Position numbers and translations under genes: made by a program. The notes beneath the pieces were generated by a model, which saw nothing but the letters and a program-made list of their open reading frames with translations, was not told the DNA's origin and made no database searches. Of a DNA stretch of 32,406 bases, positions 1-8,432 are shown piece after piece; position 1 is the stretch's first letter; each line of letters starts with the position of its first letter. The stretch spans positions 1 through 32,406 of the forward strand of contig JAKAYF010000019.1 of the NCBI GenBank assembly GCA_021816465.1. Reading direction: 5' to 3'. This stretch comes from Nitrospirota bacterium. Lineage in GTDB: Bacteria > Nitrospirota > Leptospirillia > Leptospirillales > Leptospirillaceae.

Positions 1-406
1 TCACCAGATCGTCATACGCCATCGTCCGATGCTGGGTCGAAACAGTCTTTTTCTCAAGATCGATCGACAAGACCTCACCGATATGAGCGTGAATCCGTGT
101 CTTTCGAAAGATTTTCCGAATGGAATGTGCGATATAGCGCGGTTCAAGTCCGCCTGTGGCTGCGGCATGCAACATCGGAGTGAAGAGAAAAAAATTGTGC
201 TTGTCGATTACAGTGATACGGACATCCGGAAGCCCCTTCAGATAGCGATCCAGATAAACCGCTGTGTACAATCCGCCAAACCCGGCCCCCAGAACAAGAA
301 TACGGTGAGGTTGCGGGGCTGCAGCCGTCTCTTTTTGAACTCCGACATTTTTCATCACTCCATCGACCGTCCCGACAGAGTTGATCTTTTCTGACTTCTC
401 GCTCAT
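1..406 (-). CDS. Type II NADH dehydrogenase (NDH-2-like), 5' part only
   Basis: This is a partial gene; its 3' end lies outside the window to the left. The 135 visible residues start at an ATG preceded by a GGAG site. A leader of about 34 residues is followed by the FAD-binding dinucleotide fold RILVLGAGFGGLYTAVYL (GxGxxG). A second beta strand ends in an acidic residue (VIDKHNFFLFTPMLH), and then AAATGGLEPRYIAHSIR. That arrangement matches NDH-2 and related sulfide:quinone reductase-type flavoproteins; the NFFLFTPMLHAAATG segment favours NDH-2. Such monotopic membrane enzymes pass electrons from NADH to quinone without pumping protons. The gene lies 49 bp downstream of the permease on the same strand, so co-transcription is possible. 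Sulfide:quinone reductase cannot be excluded, because the cysteines that would decide lie off the window. Confidence 0.85.
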   Translation of the reverse strand, partial: MSEKSEKINSVGTVDGVMKNVGVQKETAAAPQPHRILVLGAGFGGLYTAVYLDRYLKGLPDVRITVIDKHNFFLFTPMLHAAATGGLEPRYIAHSIRKIFRKTRIHAHIGEVLSIDLEKKTVSTQHRTMAYDDLV

Positions 407-455
407 TTTCTTTCTCCAAATTGCTAGCATCGATCCATCACACGGACAAATCATT

Positions 456-1823
456 TTATCTGAGAAAATCAACCGTTCTCCTGAGGCGGTCAATCAGGAG
501 ATAACAGACAGAAGACAAGAGGATCGTGGGGATCACAAATCCTGCAAGGGCACCCACCTTTGGGCAAAAATAACGGGTGCCATAGAAAAAGGCCACCCCG
601 GCCCCGAGAGCCAGAAATCCACCGGGATTGACTCCACCTTTTCCCCCCCAAAGAGAAGAACGTTCATCTTCCGGAGAAAAGTCCTCCCTTGTAAGATGTC
701 CTTTCCGGCAAAAAAAGTAATCGGTCAGGACAATCGACCAAAGAGGAATAAATATTCCTCCGATTGTCGTCAAAAAAGTCGTAAAATAGGAGAGGAATGA
801 GGAAAAAAGAAGGGGAAGAAAGGCTGTCCCCCCCTGAACAAGGGAAACAGCACGAAGCGCCCTCACCGGATTTTCCGGATGTCTGCCCGGAAAAAGAGAA
901 GAAAGGCCCATTCCAGCTCCATAAAGATTGGAGGCACTCACACTGACCGATGACAGAAGAATCACTCCCAGAGCAACAAATCCGAGCCCCATTCCCGAAA
1001 GCATCCTGCTCGGATCCGAATCGGCCATGTCAAAATGGCCCTTTGAGATTCCCAGAGAAAGCATCGATATCGCTCCAACTCCGACAAACCATGTCTGTCC
1101 TGTCCAGAGTCCCCAGAAGGCTCCCCATGTCGCGGTTTTCCGGGTTGTCGCATGACGGGCAAAGTCTCCCACCTGAAGCCATGTCCAGATATTGATGAAG
1201 CTGATGTCGATCAATGTGGCGGCAGAGAGGCGGAAAGATGGAGGAGGCATGTGGGGCCAGTGGGCCAATCCCCATTTTTCAAAAACAACCCATGACTCCC
1301 ATCCTGCAAAAAAGAGAAGGCCGATGGAGGAGATCCATTTGAGAAGACGGATGGCCGAAAGCCCAAAAGCCACAACCACCCCCTGAAGCAGTGCAATCAA
1401 AAGAAGGCTCGAGACAGTGGCCCAGAATCCGTGAAAACCCGATAGGGCGAGGATTGAAGTCGCACCCATATAGGTCGTCACCGTGGTCCATCCAAGCTGG
1501 ACCATTGTTTCCATCGGCCCCATGAACATTCTGGAGCCCACGACACCAAGGACCGGACGGGCAAGCATCACCGTGGAGGCCCCGGTTTTTCTTGAGATGT
1601 AGGCAAGAGCCGCCCAGGGAAGAATGATCAGGGGTGTGAGAAAAAACACATTTCCCAATAAAAACGGCAACCCCGAAAGAGCCAGAAGGCCGCCGAAGTA
1701 CCAGCTTGATGCGTTGGCCGAATCCCCGAACCAGTTCCAGAAGTTATCCATGAAGCCCAATCGGGCATCCGGACCGGACTCACCAGATAGCCCCGAACGG
1801 GCGTCAGATGGCGGGAGCGTCAA
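456..1823 (-). CDS. NCS1-family nucleobase/cation symporter (cytosine/purine/HMP permease type)
   Basis: This 455-residue polytopic membrane protein has about 12 hydrophobic segments. The N-terminal region MDNFWNWFGDSANASSWYFGG, followed by the G-rich first helices, and the C-terminal IGGIFIPLWSIVLTDYFF are characteristic of the NCS1 family (CodB, PucI, CytX). These import cytosine, purines, allantoin or the thiamine precursor hydroxymethylpyrimidine using a cation gradient. The substrate cannot be assigned from sequence alone. The start is TTG, supported by a GGAGG site about six bases upstream; the first in-frame ATG is 24 codons further in and would remove only the hydrophilic leader. No TPP riboswitch was recognisable in the short upstream gap, so a thiamine link is not supported here. 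Confidence 0.82.
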   Translation of the reverse strand: MTLPPSDARSGLSGESGPDARLGFMDNFWNWFGDSANASSWYFGGLLALSGLPFLLGNVFFLTPLIILPWAALAYISRKTGASTVMLARPVLGVVGSRMFMGPMETMVQLGWTTVTTYMGATSILALSGFHGFWATVSSLLLIALLQGVVVAFGLSAIRLLKWISSIGLLFFAGWESWVVFEKWGLAHWPHMPPPSFRLSAATLIDISFINIWTWLQVGDFARHATTRKTATWGAFWGLWTGQTWFVGVGAISMLSLGISKGHFDMADSDPSRMLSGMGLGFVALGVILLSSVSVSASNLYGAGMGLSSLFPGRHPENPVRALRAVSLVQGGTAFLPLLFSSFLSYFTTFLTTIGGIFIPLWSIVLTDYFFCRKGHLTREDFSPEDERSSLWGGKGGVNPGGFLALGAGVAFFYGTRYFCPKVGALAGFVIPTILLSSVCYLLIDRLRRTVDFLR

Positions 1824-1916
1824 TCTTTTCCTCCAGCCGTCAGATCTTTCTTATTGATTGCAATCTACTAACCACAATGATAGTTTAAGGGAGAATCAGT
1901 GCGAAGGAAAGGACCC

Positions 1917-2099
1917 ATGTCAGGACAAGAAGAATACAATCGCCTCTCCCATATGAGTGTCTTTCTGGTCTACGGTCTTCTGGCCGTCATGGCCGGAGGA
2001 ATTCTTGTCATTTTTTTCCAATGGATCTACCAGAGATTCATTCGAAAAGAGCCTCCTCCCGTATATACCGAAAAACCTCGCTTTTTCAAAAAGGATTGA
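1917..2099 (+). CDS. Small single-pass membrane protein
   Basis: A 60-residue protein with one transmembrane helix (about SVFLVYGLLAVMAGGILVIF) followed by a basic tail ending in RFFKKD, so N-out/C-in topology is likely. The function is not recognised. It resembles small membrane subunits or cbb3 CcoQ/CcoS-type accessory proteins only in size and layout, and no assignment is made. The ATG at 1917 has an AAGGA site eight bases upstream. A GTG at 1899 with AAGGGAG five bases upstream would add six residues and is a real alternative. It is transcribed away from the NCS1 permease gene and is followed by a hairpin. Confidence 0.55.
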   Translation: MSGQEEYNRLSHMSVFLVYGLLAVMAGGILVIFFQWIYQRFIRKEPPPVYTEKPRFFKKD

Positions 2100-2122
2100 T
2101 CCTTCCGGAAAGGATTCCTTTT
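2089..2122 (+). terminator. Possible terminator after the small membrane protein gene
   Basis: AAAAGGA at the 3' end of the small gene pairs with TCCTTTT at 2116-2122, and an inner stem ATCCTT/AAGGAT closes on CCGGA. The right arm supplies a short T run. It partly overlaps the coding end, so its strength is uncertain. Confidence 0.4.
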
Positions 2123-2241
2123 CCATCTTATGGATGCAACCCGGATCCAAGACTTCCGGTACAGCTATCAGACTGAGAAAACATCTCGTTTTCCCTTTTG
2201 ATCGCTGTGAATATCCATGCCCACCTGTTTAGGAGGTTTCG

Positions 2242-3645
2242 TTGGCCCTGCCACCGCTTATAGCGATATTGGGACGACCCAATGTCGGAAAGTCCACCCT
2301 ATTCAACCGTCTTCTGGGAAATCGGGAAGCCATTGTCGAAGATCGCCCAGGAGTCACCCGCGATCGCCACTATGGAAGAGGAACGCATGGCCGGTTTCAC
2401 TTCCGCCTTGTTGACACAGGAGGCATTGTCTTCCGGGATGACCACCCCCTTGGCGCAGCCATCCAGAAACAGGCTCTTTTCGCCCTGGAAGAAGCCGATG
2501 CCCTGATCTATACAATGGATGGTCTTGAGGGCTACAACCCCATCGATCAGGATGTCATCGATTTCGTAAGAGCCAGCGGAAAGCCTGCGGTTTTTGTCGT
2601 CAACAAGATTGATGGAGTCAACGCAGAGGCCAGGCTGACGGATTTTTACCAGCATGGAGTCTCACCTCTCATAGGTATTTCGGCCGCCCACGGGCGCAAC
2701 ATCAATGAAGTCCTGACCCCCTTTCTTCCACTGATGACCGAGGAAGCGGAAGAAACCCTCGACGTCCCCATCCGTTTCACGGAAGAAGCAGGAGAAGATG
2801 CCAGAAAATGGATTGCCCGGCGACAGATGGCCCCTGCCAGGGTTGCCATTGTCGGACGACCGAATGTCGGGAAATCGACACTGGTCAACCGCATTCTGGG
2901 TTCGGAACGTCTAGTCACAAGCCCTATCCCCGGAACAACCAGAGACGCAATCGATACGCTTGTCCACTGGGGGGGCAAGGACTATCACCTAATCGATACC
3001 GCAGGCCTCAGAAAAAAGGGCAAAGTTGCCGAAGCGTCGGAGCTTTATGCCCAGATCAGGACCGAACAGGCCATCATCAATTCCGAAATCTCCATTGTGC
3101 TTCTCTCCGCGGAAGACGGACTGACCGACGGGGATCTGCGGATCATCAGGGAAGTCATCGATAAACGCCGGGGGCTGATCCTCGCCTGGAACAAATGGGA
3201 TCTCCTTAAAGGTGGGCAAACCGAAGGGAAGGCCAAGGGATTTGCCGAAATCCGCGAAAAATACCCATTTCTCGCATTTGCCCCCATGTCTTCCTGCTCG
3301 GGACTGACCGGACTGCATATCCAGAAGCTCTTTACCCAGATCGACCTGGTCCGCCAGTGGTACTATGAACGGATTCCAACAGCCAAGCTCAATGCCATTA
3401 TCGGCCCACTCATGGCAATGACACCTCCTCCAAGGCTCAAGAATTATCCTGTCCGTGTTTTCTACACAACACAGATCCAGGTCGCCCCTTCGGTCTTTGT
3501 CATGTTTGCAAATCGCCCGGAGGGAATTTCCATGCAGTATCGCCAGTTCATATCGAGAAAGATCCGGGAAACATATCCGTTCATCGGAGTTCCCTTTTCC
3601 ATCCGGGTCCAGTCCAAACATGAGGGCCGCGACGAGGAGGGTTGA
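2242..3645 (+). CDS. der: Ribosome assembly GTPase Der (EngA)
   Basis: A 467-residue protein with the tandem GTPase layout unique to Der. The first G domain has GRPNVGKS at residues 11-18, DTGGI near 58 and NKID at 121. The second has GRPNVGKS at 205-212, DTAG at 252 and NKWD at 317. A C-terminal KH-like domain of about 110 residues ends in a basic, acidic tail. Der binds 50S precursors and is essential for large-subunit maturation in most bacteria. The start is TTG, with a perfect AGGAGG five bases upstream; the next residues (ALPPLIAILGRPNVGKS) put the P-loop at the family's usual distance from the N-terminus. It is convergent with the PEP synthase gene and shares a terminator with it. Confidence 0.97.
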   Translation: MALPPLIAILGRPNVGKSTLFNRLLGNREAIVEDRPGVTRDRHYGRGTHGRFHFRLVDTGGIVFRDDHPLGAAIQKQALFALEEADALIYTMDGLEGYNPIDQDVIDFVRASGKPAVFVVNKIDGVNAEARLTDFYQHGVSPLIGISAAHGRNINEVLTPFLPLMTEEAEETLDVPIRFTEEAGEDARKWIARRQMAPARVAIVGRPNVGKSTLVNRILGSERLVTSPIPGTTRDAIDTLVHWGGKDYHLIDTAGLRKKGKVAEASELYAQIRTEQAIINSEISIVLLSAEDGLTDGDLRIIREVIDKRRGLILAWNKWDLLKGGQTEGKAKGFAEIREKYPFLAFAPMSSCSGLTGLHIQKLFTQIDLVRQWYYERIPTAKLNAIIGPLMAMTPPPRLKNYPVRVFYTTQIQVAPSVFVMFANRPEGISMQYRQFISRKIRETYPFIGVPFSIRVQSKHEGRDEEG

Positions 3646-3696
3646 CAACAAGACCGCTCCCGGAAAAATTCACCCGTTTTAAAATCGCTTAGAATC

Positions 3697-3731
3697 AAAA
3701 AGGCCACCCCCTTCCGGAGATGGCCTTTTTT
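3697..3731. terminator. Bidirectional Rho-independent terminator between der and ppsA
   Basis: The stem AAAAAGGCCA / TGGCCTTTTT encloses a 14-base loop. It carries a T run in either reading direction, so it can end both converging transcripts. Confidence 0.85.
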
Positions 3732-3762
3732 GTGACCTGCCTGTCAATACCAAGCAGAAACC

Positions 3763-6171
3763 TTACTTTTTCTCTCGCATGGACTTTTCAACTTCCAGGA
3801 TCTTGAGGGTCGTCTTGATCACCGTATCCGGGTTGAGGGACATTGACTCGATCCCCATACGAACCAGGGCTTCCGCCACCTCAGGATAGTCACTTGGAGC
3901 CTGTCCACAGATTCCTGAGTGCACCTTGTTCCGTCTGGTTCCTTCAACAGCGAGACGGATCAGCTCGAGAACCCCCGGATCCCGCTCATCAAAAGAGTCT
4001 GCAAGGATTTCAGAATCGCGGTCCACACCCAGGGTCAGCTGCGTCAAATCGTTCGACCCAATGGAAAATCCATCAAAATGCTTTGCAAATGCATCAATCT
4101 GGATGATGTTGTTGGGGATCTCGCACATGACATAAACTTCAAGGCCATTTTCTCCCCGGACAAGGCCATTCTCCCGAAGAACCTCAATGACCCCCTCAGC
4201 TTCCTTGACTGTCCGGCAAAACGGAATCATGATCCGGACGTTTGTGAGACCCATTTCGTCCCGCACCCTTTTGATTGCCTGACATTCAAGCGCAAATCCC
4301 TCGCGGTAGCGCGGGCTGACATAACGGGATGCCCCACGAAAACCCAGCATCGGATTTTCTTCATGGGGCTCAAAATACGTTCCACCGATCAGACTGGCAT
4401 ATTCGTTGGACTTGAAGTCACTCATCCGGACGGTCACCGGTTTCGGATAAAACGCGGCACCGATTGTTCCGATTCCAAAAGCCAGCTTTTCAACAAAATA
4501 TTCTTTTTTATCCGGATACCCAAGAGTAAGACTGTCAATCTGGGAAATCACTTTCTGATCCGTGACCTTTTCGGGGTGGACCAGAGCCATGGGGTGGATC
4601 TTGATGAACCCGTTGACGATGAACTCCATCCTGGCAAGTCCCACACCATCGTTCGGAATAAAGGAATGTCCGAAGGCCTGGTCCGGATCACCCAGATTCA
4701 TCATGATCTTGGTTTTTGGACGATCGAGGTTGTCGAGCTTTGTCCTGTCGACATGAAACTTCAGGATTCCTTCAAGAACCATTCCGGTATCACCTTGTGC
4801 ACAGGAAACGGTTACCTCCTGCCCGCTTTCCAGATGATCGGTTGCTCCTTCTGCCCCGACAACGGCAGGAATCCCCAGCTCACGGCTGACAATGGCGGCA
4901 TGGCAAGTTCTGCCACCCCGATTGGTGATAATGGCCGCAGCTGTTTTCATGACCGGCTCCCAATCCGGAGTAGTCGTTTCCGCAACCAGAACCTCTCCGG
5001 GCTTGAAATCCCTGATCTGGGCGAGATCACGAATGACATGGACCTTTCCAGCAGCGATTCTCTGACCGACAGATTTTCCTCGAACCAGAACCTTGCTCTT
5101 CTCATCAAGAGTGAAAGCCTCGAGATAATCTCCTTTTTTCTTCTGGGACTCCACTGTCTCCGGCCTTGCCTGAACGAGAAAGATATCCCCTGACACACCG
5201 TCTTTGGCCCATTCCATATCCATCGGGCGATGTTCTCCGGCATGTTTCGAGTAATGGTCCTCGACCTTGACAGCATAATCCGCCAGAATAAGAATTTCTT
5301 CGTTTGTCAGGCAGAACTTGCGGGCATCTTCTCCGGAAACCCTCTCGTTGTGGACAGTATCCTTTGTCACTCCTTCGGAGTAAACCATACGGAACTGTTT
5401 CTGGCCAAGATTCTTCCGGATAATTGCCTTTTTACCCTGCTTGAATGTCTCCTTGAAAACATAGAACTCATCCGGGTCGACATTTCCCTGAACGACATTC
5501 TCGCCAAGACCGTAAGCGCCGGTAATAAAAACGACATCCCGGAAACCTGTCTCGGTATCGATGGAAAACATGACTCCCGAGGAAGCCTTGTCCGAGCGGA
5601 CCATTTTCATCACACAAATGGAAAGCCCGACATCAAAATGAGTAAAGCCCTTGTCTACACGATAAGAGATCGCCCTGTCGGTAAAAAGGGATGCAAAACA
5701 CTTGAGACAAGCCTCCCGAAGCTGCTGAAGACCCCGGATATTCAGATAGGTATCCTGCTGACCGGCAAAGGAAGCCGTGGGAAGATCTTCCGCCGTCGCG
5801 GAGCTGCGAACCGCTACATCCGGATTCTCGCCATATTCTTTTGCGAGTTTTTCATAGGCAAGCACAATCTCTGACCAGAGATCTTCGGGAATGACCGCAC
5901 CAAGAATCAGATCCCGAGCTTTTTTCCCGCGACGGGCCAGGTCATCCATGTTGTCCCGGTCAAGTCCGGTCAGGGTGTCCTTGAGCATGGCGAGGATCCC
6001 GGCAGATTCCAGAATATGCCAATAAGCATCCGCCGTGATGGCAAATCCGTTAGGAACCTTGACACCTGCAGGCACCAGTTCCTGATAGGCTTCGCCCAAA
6101 GAGGCGTTTTTGCCACCAACCGATGGAAGATCTGTCAGCCTTATCTCATTAAAAAACTTAATGTATCTCAT
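3763..6171 (-). CDS. ppsA: Phosphoenolpyruvate synthase (pyruvate, water dikinase)
   Basis: An 802-residue cytoplasmic enzyme converting pyruvate, ATP and water to PEP, AMP and phosphate. The N-terminal ATP-grasp part has VGGKNASLGE near residue 18 and VRSSATAEDLPTASFAGQQ near 121. The swivelling phosphohistidine domain has NRGGRTCHAAIVSRELGIP, with the catalytic His at about 424 (E. coli His421). The C-terminal PEP/pyruvate barrel has SGICGQAPSDYPE with the catalytic Cys, and MSLNPDTVIKT. I chose the ATG at 6171 (MRYIKFFNEIRL) because it has an AGGGAG site eight to nine bases upstream and matches the family N-terminus; a TTG nine codons earlier is in frame but unsupported. In an autotroph using a reductive TCA route this enzyme would feed gluconeogenesis; that pathway link is inference. 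Confidence 0.97.
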   Translation of the reverse strand: MRYIKFFNEIRLTDLPSVGGKNASLGEAYQELVPAGVKVPNGFAITADAYWHILESAGILAMLKDTLTGLDRDNMDDLARRGKKARDLILGAVIPEDLWSEIVLAYEKLAKEYGENPDVAVRSSATAEDLPTASFAGQQDTYLNIRGLQQLREACLKCFASLFTDRAISYRVDKGFTHFDVGLSICVMKMVRSDKASSGVMFSIDTETGFRDVVFITGAYGLGENVVQGNVDPDEFYVFKETFKQGKKAIIRKNLGQKQFRMVYSEGVTKDTVHNERVSGEDARKFCLTNEEILILADYAVKVEDHYSKHAGEHRPMDMEWAKDGVSGDIFLVQARPETVESQKKKGDYLEAFTLDEKSKVLVRGKSVGQRIAAGKVHVIRDLAQIRDFKPGEVLVAETTTPDWEPVMKTAAAIITNRGGRTCHAAIVSRELGIPAVVGAEGATDHLESGQEVTVSCAQGDTGMVLEGILKFHVDRTKLDNLDRPKTKIMMNLGDPDQAFGHSFIPNDGVGLARMEFIVNGFIKIHPMALVHPEKVTDQKVISQIDSLTLGYPDKKEYFVEKLAFGIGTIGAAFYPKPVTVRMSDFKSNEYASLIGGTYFEPHEENPMLGFRGASRYVSPRYREGFALECQAIKRVRDEMGLTNVRIMIPFCRTVKEAEGVIEVLRENGLVRGENGLEVYVMCEIPNNIIQIDAFAKHFDGFSIGSNDLTQLTLGVDRDSEILADSFDERDPGVLELIRLAVEGTRRNKVHSGICGQAPSDYPEVAEALVRMGIESMSLNPDTVIKTTLKILEVEKSMREKK

Positions 6172-6253
6172 TCGCCATCTCTCCCTATGCCGAGCCAAAA
6201 ATCACCCCGGCCCTTCGTACGAGTTTACCAAAATCCTTTCACACATACTCTCA

Positions 6254-6282
6254 AAGATAGGGAATTCTGCCAAAATAATCAA
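6254..6282 (-). promoter_or_regulatory. Possible sigma70-type promoter for ppsA
   Basis: On the minus strand, TTGATT (-35) and TATCTT (-10) are separated by 17 bases. They lie about 80 bases before the chosen ppsA start. Each box matches four of six consensus bases. Confidence 0.4.
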
Positions 6283-6338
6283 GGAAGCCAGCATTTTATT
6301 CCGCCCACTTCCCTGATTCTTCTCCAACGAAAGAAGTC

Positions 6339-7280
6339 TTACTTGTCAGGGTGATGCTGTCTTACCTTTCGCTTGTATGTGGTACTTGACAGACCGGTCA
6401 ACTCGGTTCCCAGACGGATATTGCCTCCGGATTTCCGGATGGCATTCTGAATGTAACCACGCTCAAATCCTTCAAGAGCGACACCAAAACGCGGGAAAGA
6501 CTCTTCTTCTGACGAGATTCCGAAATGATGCCACTCAATTGGTCCTGAGCCACAAAAAAGGGCCGCATGCTCGGTTTTTCTGGAAAGCTCTCGAATATTT
6601 CCTTTCCATTCATGAGCTTCAATCCGGTCAAGAAGCTTTTTGGAATACGAGGGGGGAGATTTTTTGAACCGATCTGAATATTGAGACAGGAAATACTGAA
6701 ACAACGGCACAATATCTTCCCGTCGCTCCCGCAAGGGTGGAAGAATGACCCTAAACGTTGCAAGGCGGAAGTACAGATCTTCCCTCAGGACCCCGGTCTC
6801 CTTCATCACGCTCAGGGAGGCATTACTCGCGACAACAACCCGTGCGGAGGTTTTCTTCGTTTCAAGGCCACCGACAGGGAGGTATGTTGCCGTTTCAAGG
6901 ACACGAAGCAGTTTTGGCTGGTGCTCAGGAAGCATCGCATTGAACTCGTCAAGGAACAGCGTTCCCCCATTAGCAGCCGCAAATAGCCCTTCCTTTGCCA
7001 GGTCGGCACCTGTAAAAGCTCCGCGCACATGACCAAAAAAGATTTCCTCAAAAAGTCCCTGGGGGATTCCGCCCATATTCACTGGAACCAGCATCCCTCG
7101 ATTCCTTGGAGAAAGTTCATGAAGACACTGGACAAAATGCTCTTTCCCGGTTCCGGTCTCCCCTTCGACCACAACCGGTATGTCGTGCGGAGCCAAAAGA
7201 CGCATCTGTTCAATAATTCGGGAAAAAGCCGGAGACCGGGTCTTTAAGAACATACGAAGAAGTCCACTTTCTGCATCCAC
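6339..7280 (-). CDS. Sigma54-dependent transcriptional activator (AAA+ and HTH, no sensor domain)
   Basis: A 313-residue bacterial enhancer-binding protein. The AAA+ domain begins almost at the N-terminus: Walker A GETGTGKE at residues 40-47, the sigma54-contact loop GAFTGA at 87-92, Walker B GGTLFLDEF at 105-113, and an arginine-finger region around REDLYFRL. The last 45 residues form a Fis-type helix-turn-helix (AIRKSGGNIRLGTELTGLSS). There is no receiver, GAF or PAS domain, so activity may be constitutive or controlled by a partner, as with PspF. The start is GTG behind an AGAGGA site seven bases away. It is transcribed divergently from the exported protein at 7681, whose upstream region has a sigma54 promoter, making that gene the likely target. 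Downstream on the same strand is ppsA. Confidence 0.93.
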   Translation of the reverse strand: MDAESGLLRMFLKTRSPAFSRIIEQMRLLAPHDIPVVVEGETGTGKEHFVQCLHELSPRNRGMLVPVNMGGIPQGLFEEIFFGHVRGAFTGADLAKEGLFAAANGGTLFLDEFNAMLPEHQPKLLRVLETATYLPVGGLETKKTSARVVVASNASLSVMKETGVLREDLYFRLATFRVILPPLRERREDIVPLFQYFLSQYSDRFKKSPPSYSKKLLDRIEAHEWKGNIRELSRKTEHAALFCGSGPIEWHHFGISSEEESFPRFGVALEGFERGYIQNAIRKSGGNIRLGTELTGLSSTTYKRKVRQHHPDK

Positions 7281-7447
7281 TTATTTTCCTCTTCCTGATT
7301 ATCCGAAAAACGTACAAGGATCATCCCCTGAAAAAACGATTTTCGGGATTCTATTGTTTCATCAAGAAAGAAAAAAGACGGCAAAACATGGCTTGGGGAA
7401 ACAACCCTCAATCAATATCAGAAAATGGAAAGAGCAAAGAACATTCT

Positions 7448-7501
7448 TTCATGGGAAGGTGGCAGGAATGCACCTATTGAAAATAACCATCCTTCCATGA
7501 A
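7448..7501. repeat. Imperfect inverted repeat, candidate enhancer (UAS)
   Basis: TTCATGGGAAGG (7448-7459) faces CCTTCCATGAA (7491-7501). The arms are the same apart from one extra G. The dyad sits about 90-140 bases upstream of the sigma54 -24 box, the usual position for activator binding. Binding by the neighbouring activator is inference. Confidence 0.45.
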
Positions 7502-7587
7502 GACATATTTGTTTTTATGTTTACAATAATGTAACATCAGGAATTAATAAAACAAATAAGTCCTTTAAAAACATACAATCATAAATA

Positions 7588-7604
7588 TGGCATAGATGTT
7601 GCTT
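7588..7604 (+). promoter_or_regulatory. Sigma54 (-24/-12) promoter
   Basis: TGGCA at 7588-7592 and TTGCTT at 7599-7604 put the invariant GG (7589-7590) and GC (7601-7602) exactly ten bases apart, as sigma54 holoenzyme requires. Only the sixth consensus base (C) is replaced, by T. Predicted transcription start is about 7613, giving a leader of about 68 bases before the ATG at 7681. Confidence 0.75.
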
Positions 7605-7680
7605 AACATAGGCAGAAGCAATGTGATCCAGAAAGAGTCGCTTACTTCATAAATAAGAAATCAGATCGAACGAGGCTGAG

Positions 7681-8352
7681 ATGAAAAACGATAGATCAAA
7701 CTCAAAAAATCAGTCAGGTCAAGCCACTACAGGCCAATATGTTTCAGATACCGGGTTCTTCCGGACCATCCTTGCCGGAGCGGTCTTTCTTTCCATCTTG
7801 TGGGAAGGAAACAATGCACAATCTGCCGGGGCGGCAGAGAAGCAGCACAAAGGTCATTCCGAATATGCCCTGTCGAAGAACAGCCCTGAAAACCTTATCG
7901 GGCTAATTGTTGAAATGAAGACAGCAAAATCGGGGATCACGAACATGGAGATCCGTTCGACTCGAGCCGGATCAACCAGCCAGTCCGGATGCATTCACTC
8001 ATCAGGGGGAAAAATGGTTGATGTTGTTGTGGATCCCTCAGTCGTCTACCACCCCGAACAGGGAGTCATGGTCATCATGGAAAAACAACTCTCCCCTGAT
8101 GTGACAAAACTCTCTCCCGGCGAATGTGTCAGGATCTCCGGCGACAAGCTTCGCCAGATCGACCCAGCAACAGATGAGGATCGTATCGTGATCTCTCCAT
8201 CCGCGAAAAAGCCAACCCGGATGGAGAGGATGGAAGCATTGAAAATCCGGATTGAACCTATCCTGACCGCAGGTACAACATCCCGCCCGGCTGGCCATCT
8301 CCAGCCGACACGCCTGCCAAGCTCTGCCTTCAATGCAAGGCAGCCCGCCTAG
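7681..8352 (+). CDS. Exported protein of unknown function, probable sigma54 target
   Basis: A 223-residue protein. A polar N-region of about 25 residues precedes a hydrophobic segment (FFRTILAGAVFLSILW) and a small-residue stretch (AQSAGAAE), so it is either a cleaved signal peptide with a long n-region or an N-terminal anchor. The mature part has a compact block at about residues 72-165 rich in V, D and G (GLIVEMKTAKSGITNMEIRS, VVVDPSVVYHPEQGVMVIM), suggesting a small beta fold, then a basic, proline-rich tail. I do not recognise the family. There is a single cysteine before the GGKMVD stretch and another in the GECVRISG segment. A GAGG site precedes the ATG. Control by the divergent sigma54 activator is inferred from the promoter. 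Confidence 0.75.
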   Translation: MKNDRSNSKNQSGQATTGQYVSDTGFFRTILAGAVFLSILWEGNNAQSAGAAEKQHKGHSEYALSKNSPENLIGLIVEMKTAKSGITNMEIRSTRAGSTSQSGCIHSSGGKMVDVVVDPSVVYHPEQGVMVIMEKQLSPDVTKLSPGECVRISGDKLRQIDPATDEDRIVISPSAKKPTRMERMEALKIRIEPILTAGTTSRPAGHLQPTRLPSSAFNARQPA

Positions 8353-8373
8353 CTATTCCCCCCACATGGAGTT

Positions 8374-8401
8374 CCGGCGGCAAAAAGACTTAAACCGCCG
8401 G
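8374..8401. other. Stem-loop between convergent genes
   Basis: CCGGCGG (8374-8380) pairs with CCGCCGG (8395-8401) across a 14-base loop, just after the exported protein stop and before the end of the phosphoesterase gene. No T tract follows on either strand, so it is a weak terminator at best. Confidence 0.4.
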
Positions 8402-8432
8402 ACACCCCCTCCTGCTCGCCTTTCGGCCAGAA

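Larger units (their letters stand above)
7281..7680. promoter_or_regulatory. Divergent regulatory region between sigma54 activator and exported protein
   Basis: This 400-base region has no convincing gene; the one overlapping open frame (7180-7500) lacks a ribosome site and known motifs. Reading toward the exported protein gene it contains an inverted repeat at 7448-7501, an AT-rich stretch at about 7503-7585 that could bend, and a -24/-12 promoter at 7588-7604. The layout of enhancer, bendable spacer and sigma54 promoter is typical of regulation by an enhancer-binding protein. Confidence 0.6.

Noticed and set aside
143-165. GGTTCAAGTCC resembling a tRNA T-loop
   Set aside because: It lies within the NDH-2 coding region and no acceptor, D or anticodon stems can be formed around it.
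144-419. 91-codon minus-strand frame starting at 419
   Set aside because: It overlaps the NDH-2 gene in another frame; the NDH-2 frame carries the FAD-binding motif.
3919-5193. 424-codon plus-strand frame antisense to ppsA
   Set aside because: It is a shadow of the ppsA coding strand; it has no ribosome site or domain, whereas ppsA motifs are complete.
6172-6198. TTG start for ppsA at 6198
   Set aside because: No ribosome site; the ATG at 6171 has one and matches the family N-terminus.
8374-8401. GC hairpin as a true terminator
   Set aside because: No T tract on either strand, so it is listed only as a stem-loop.
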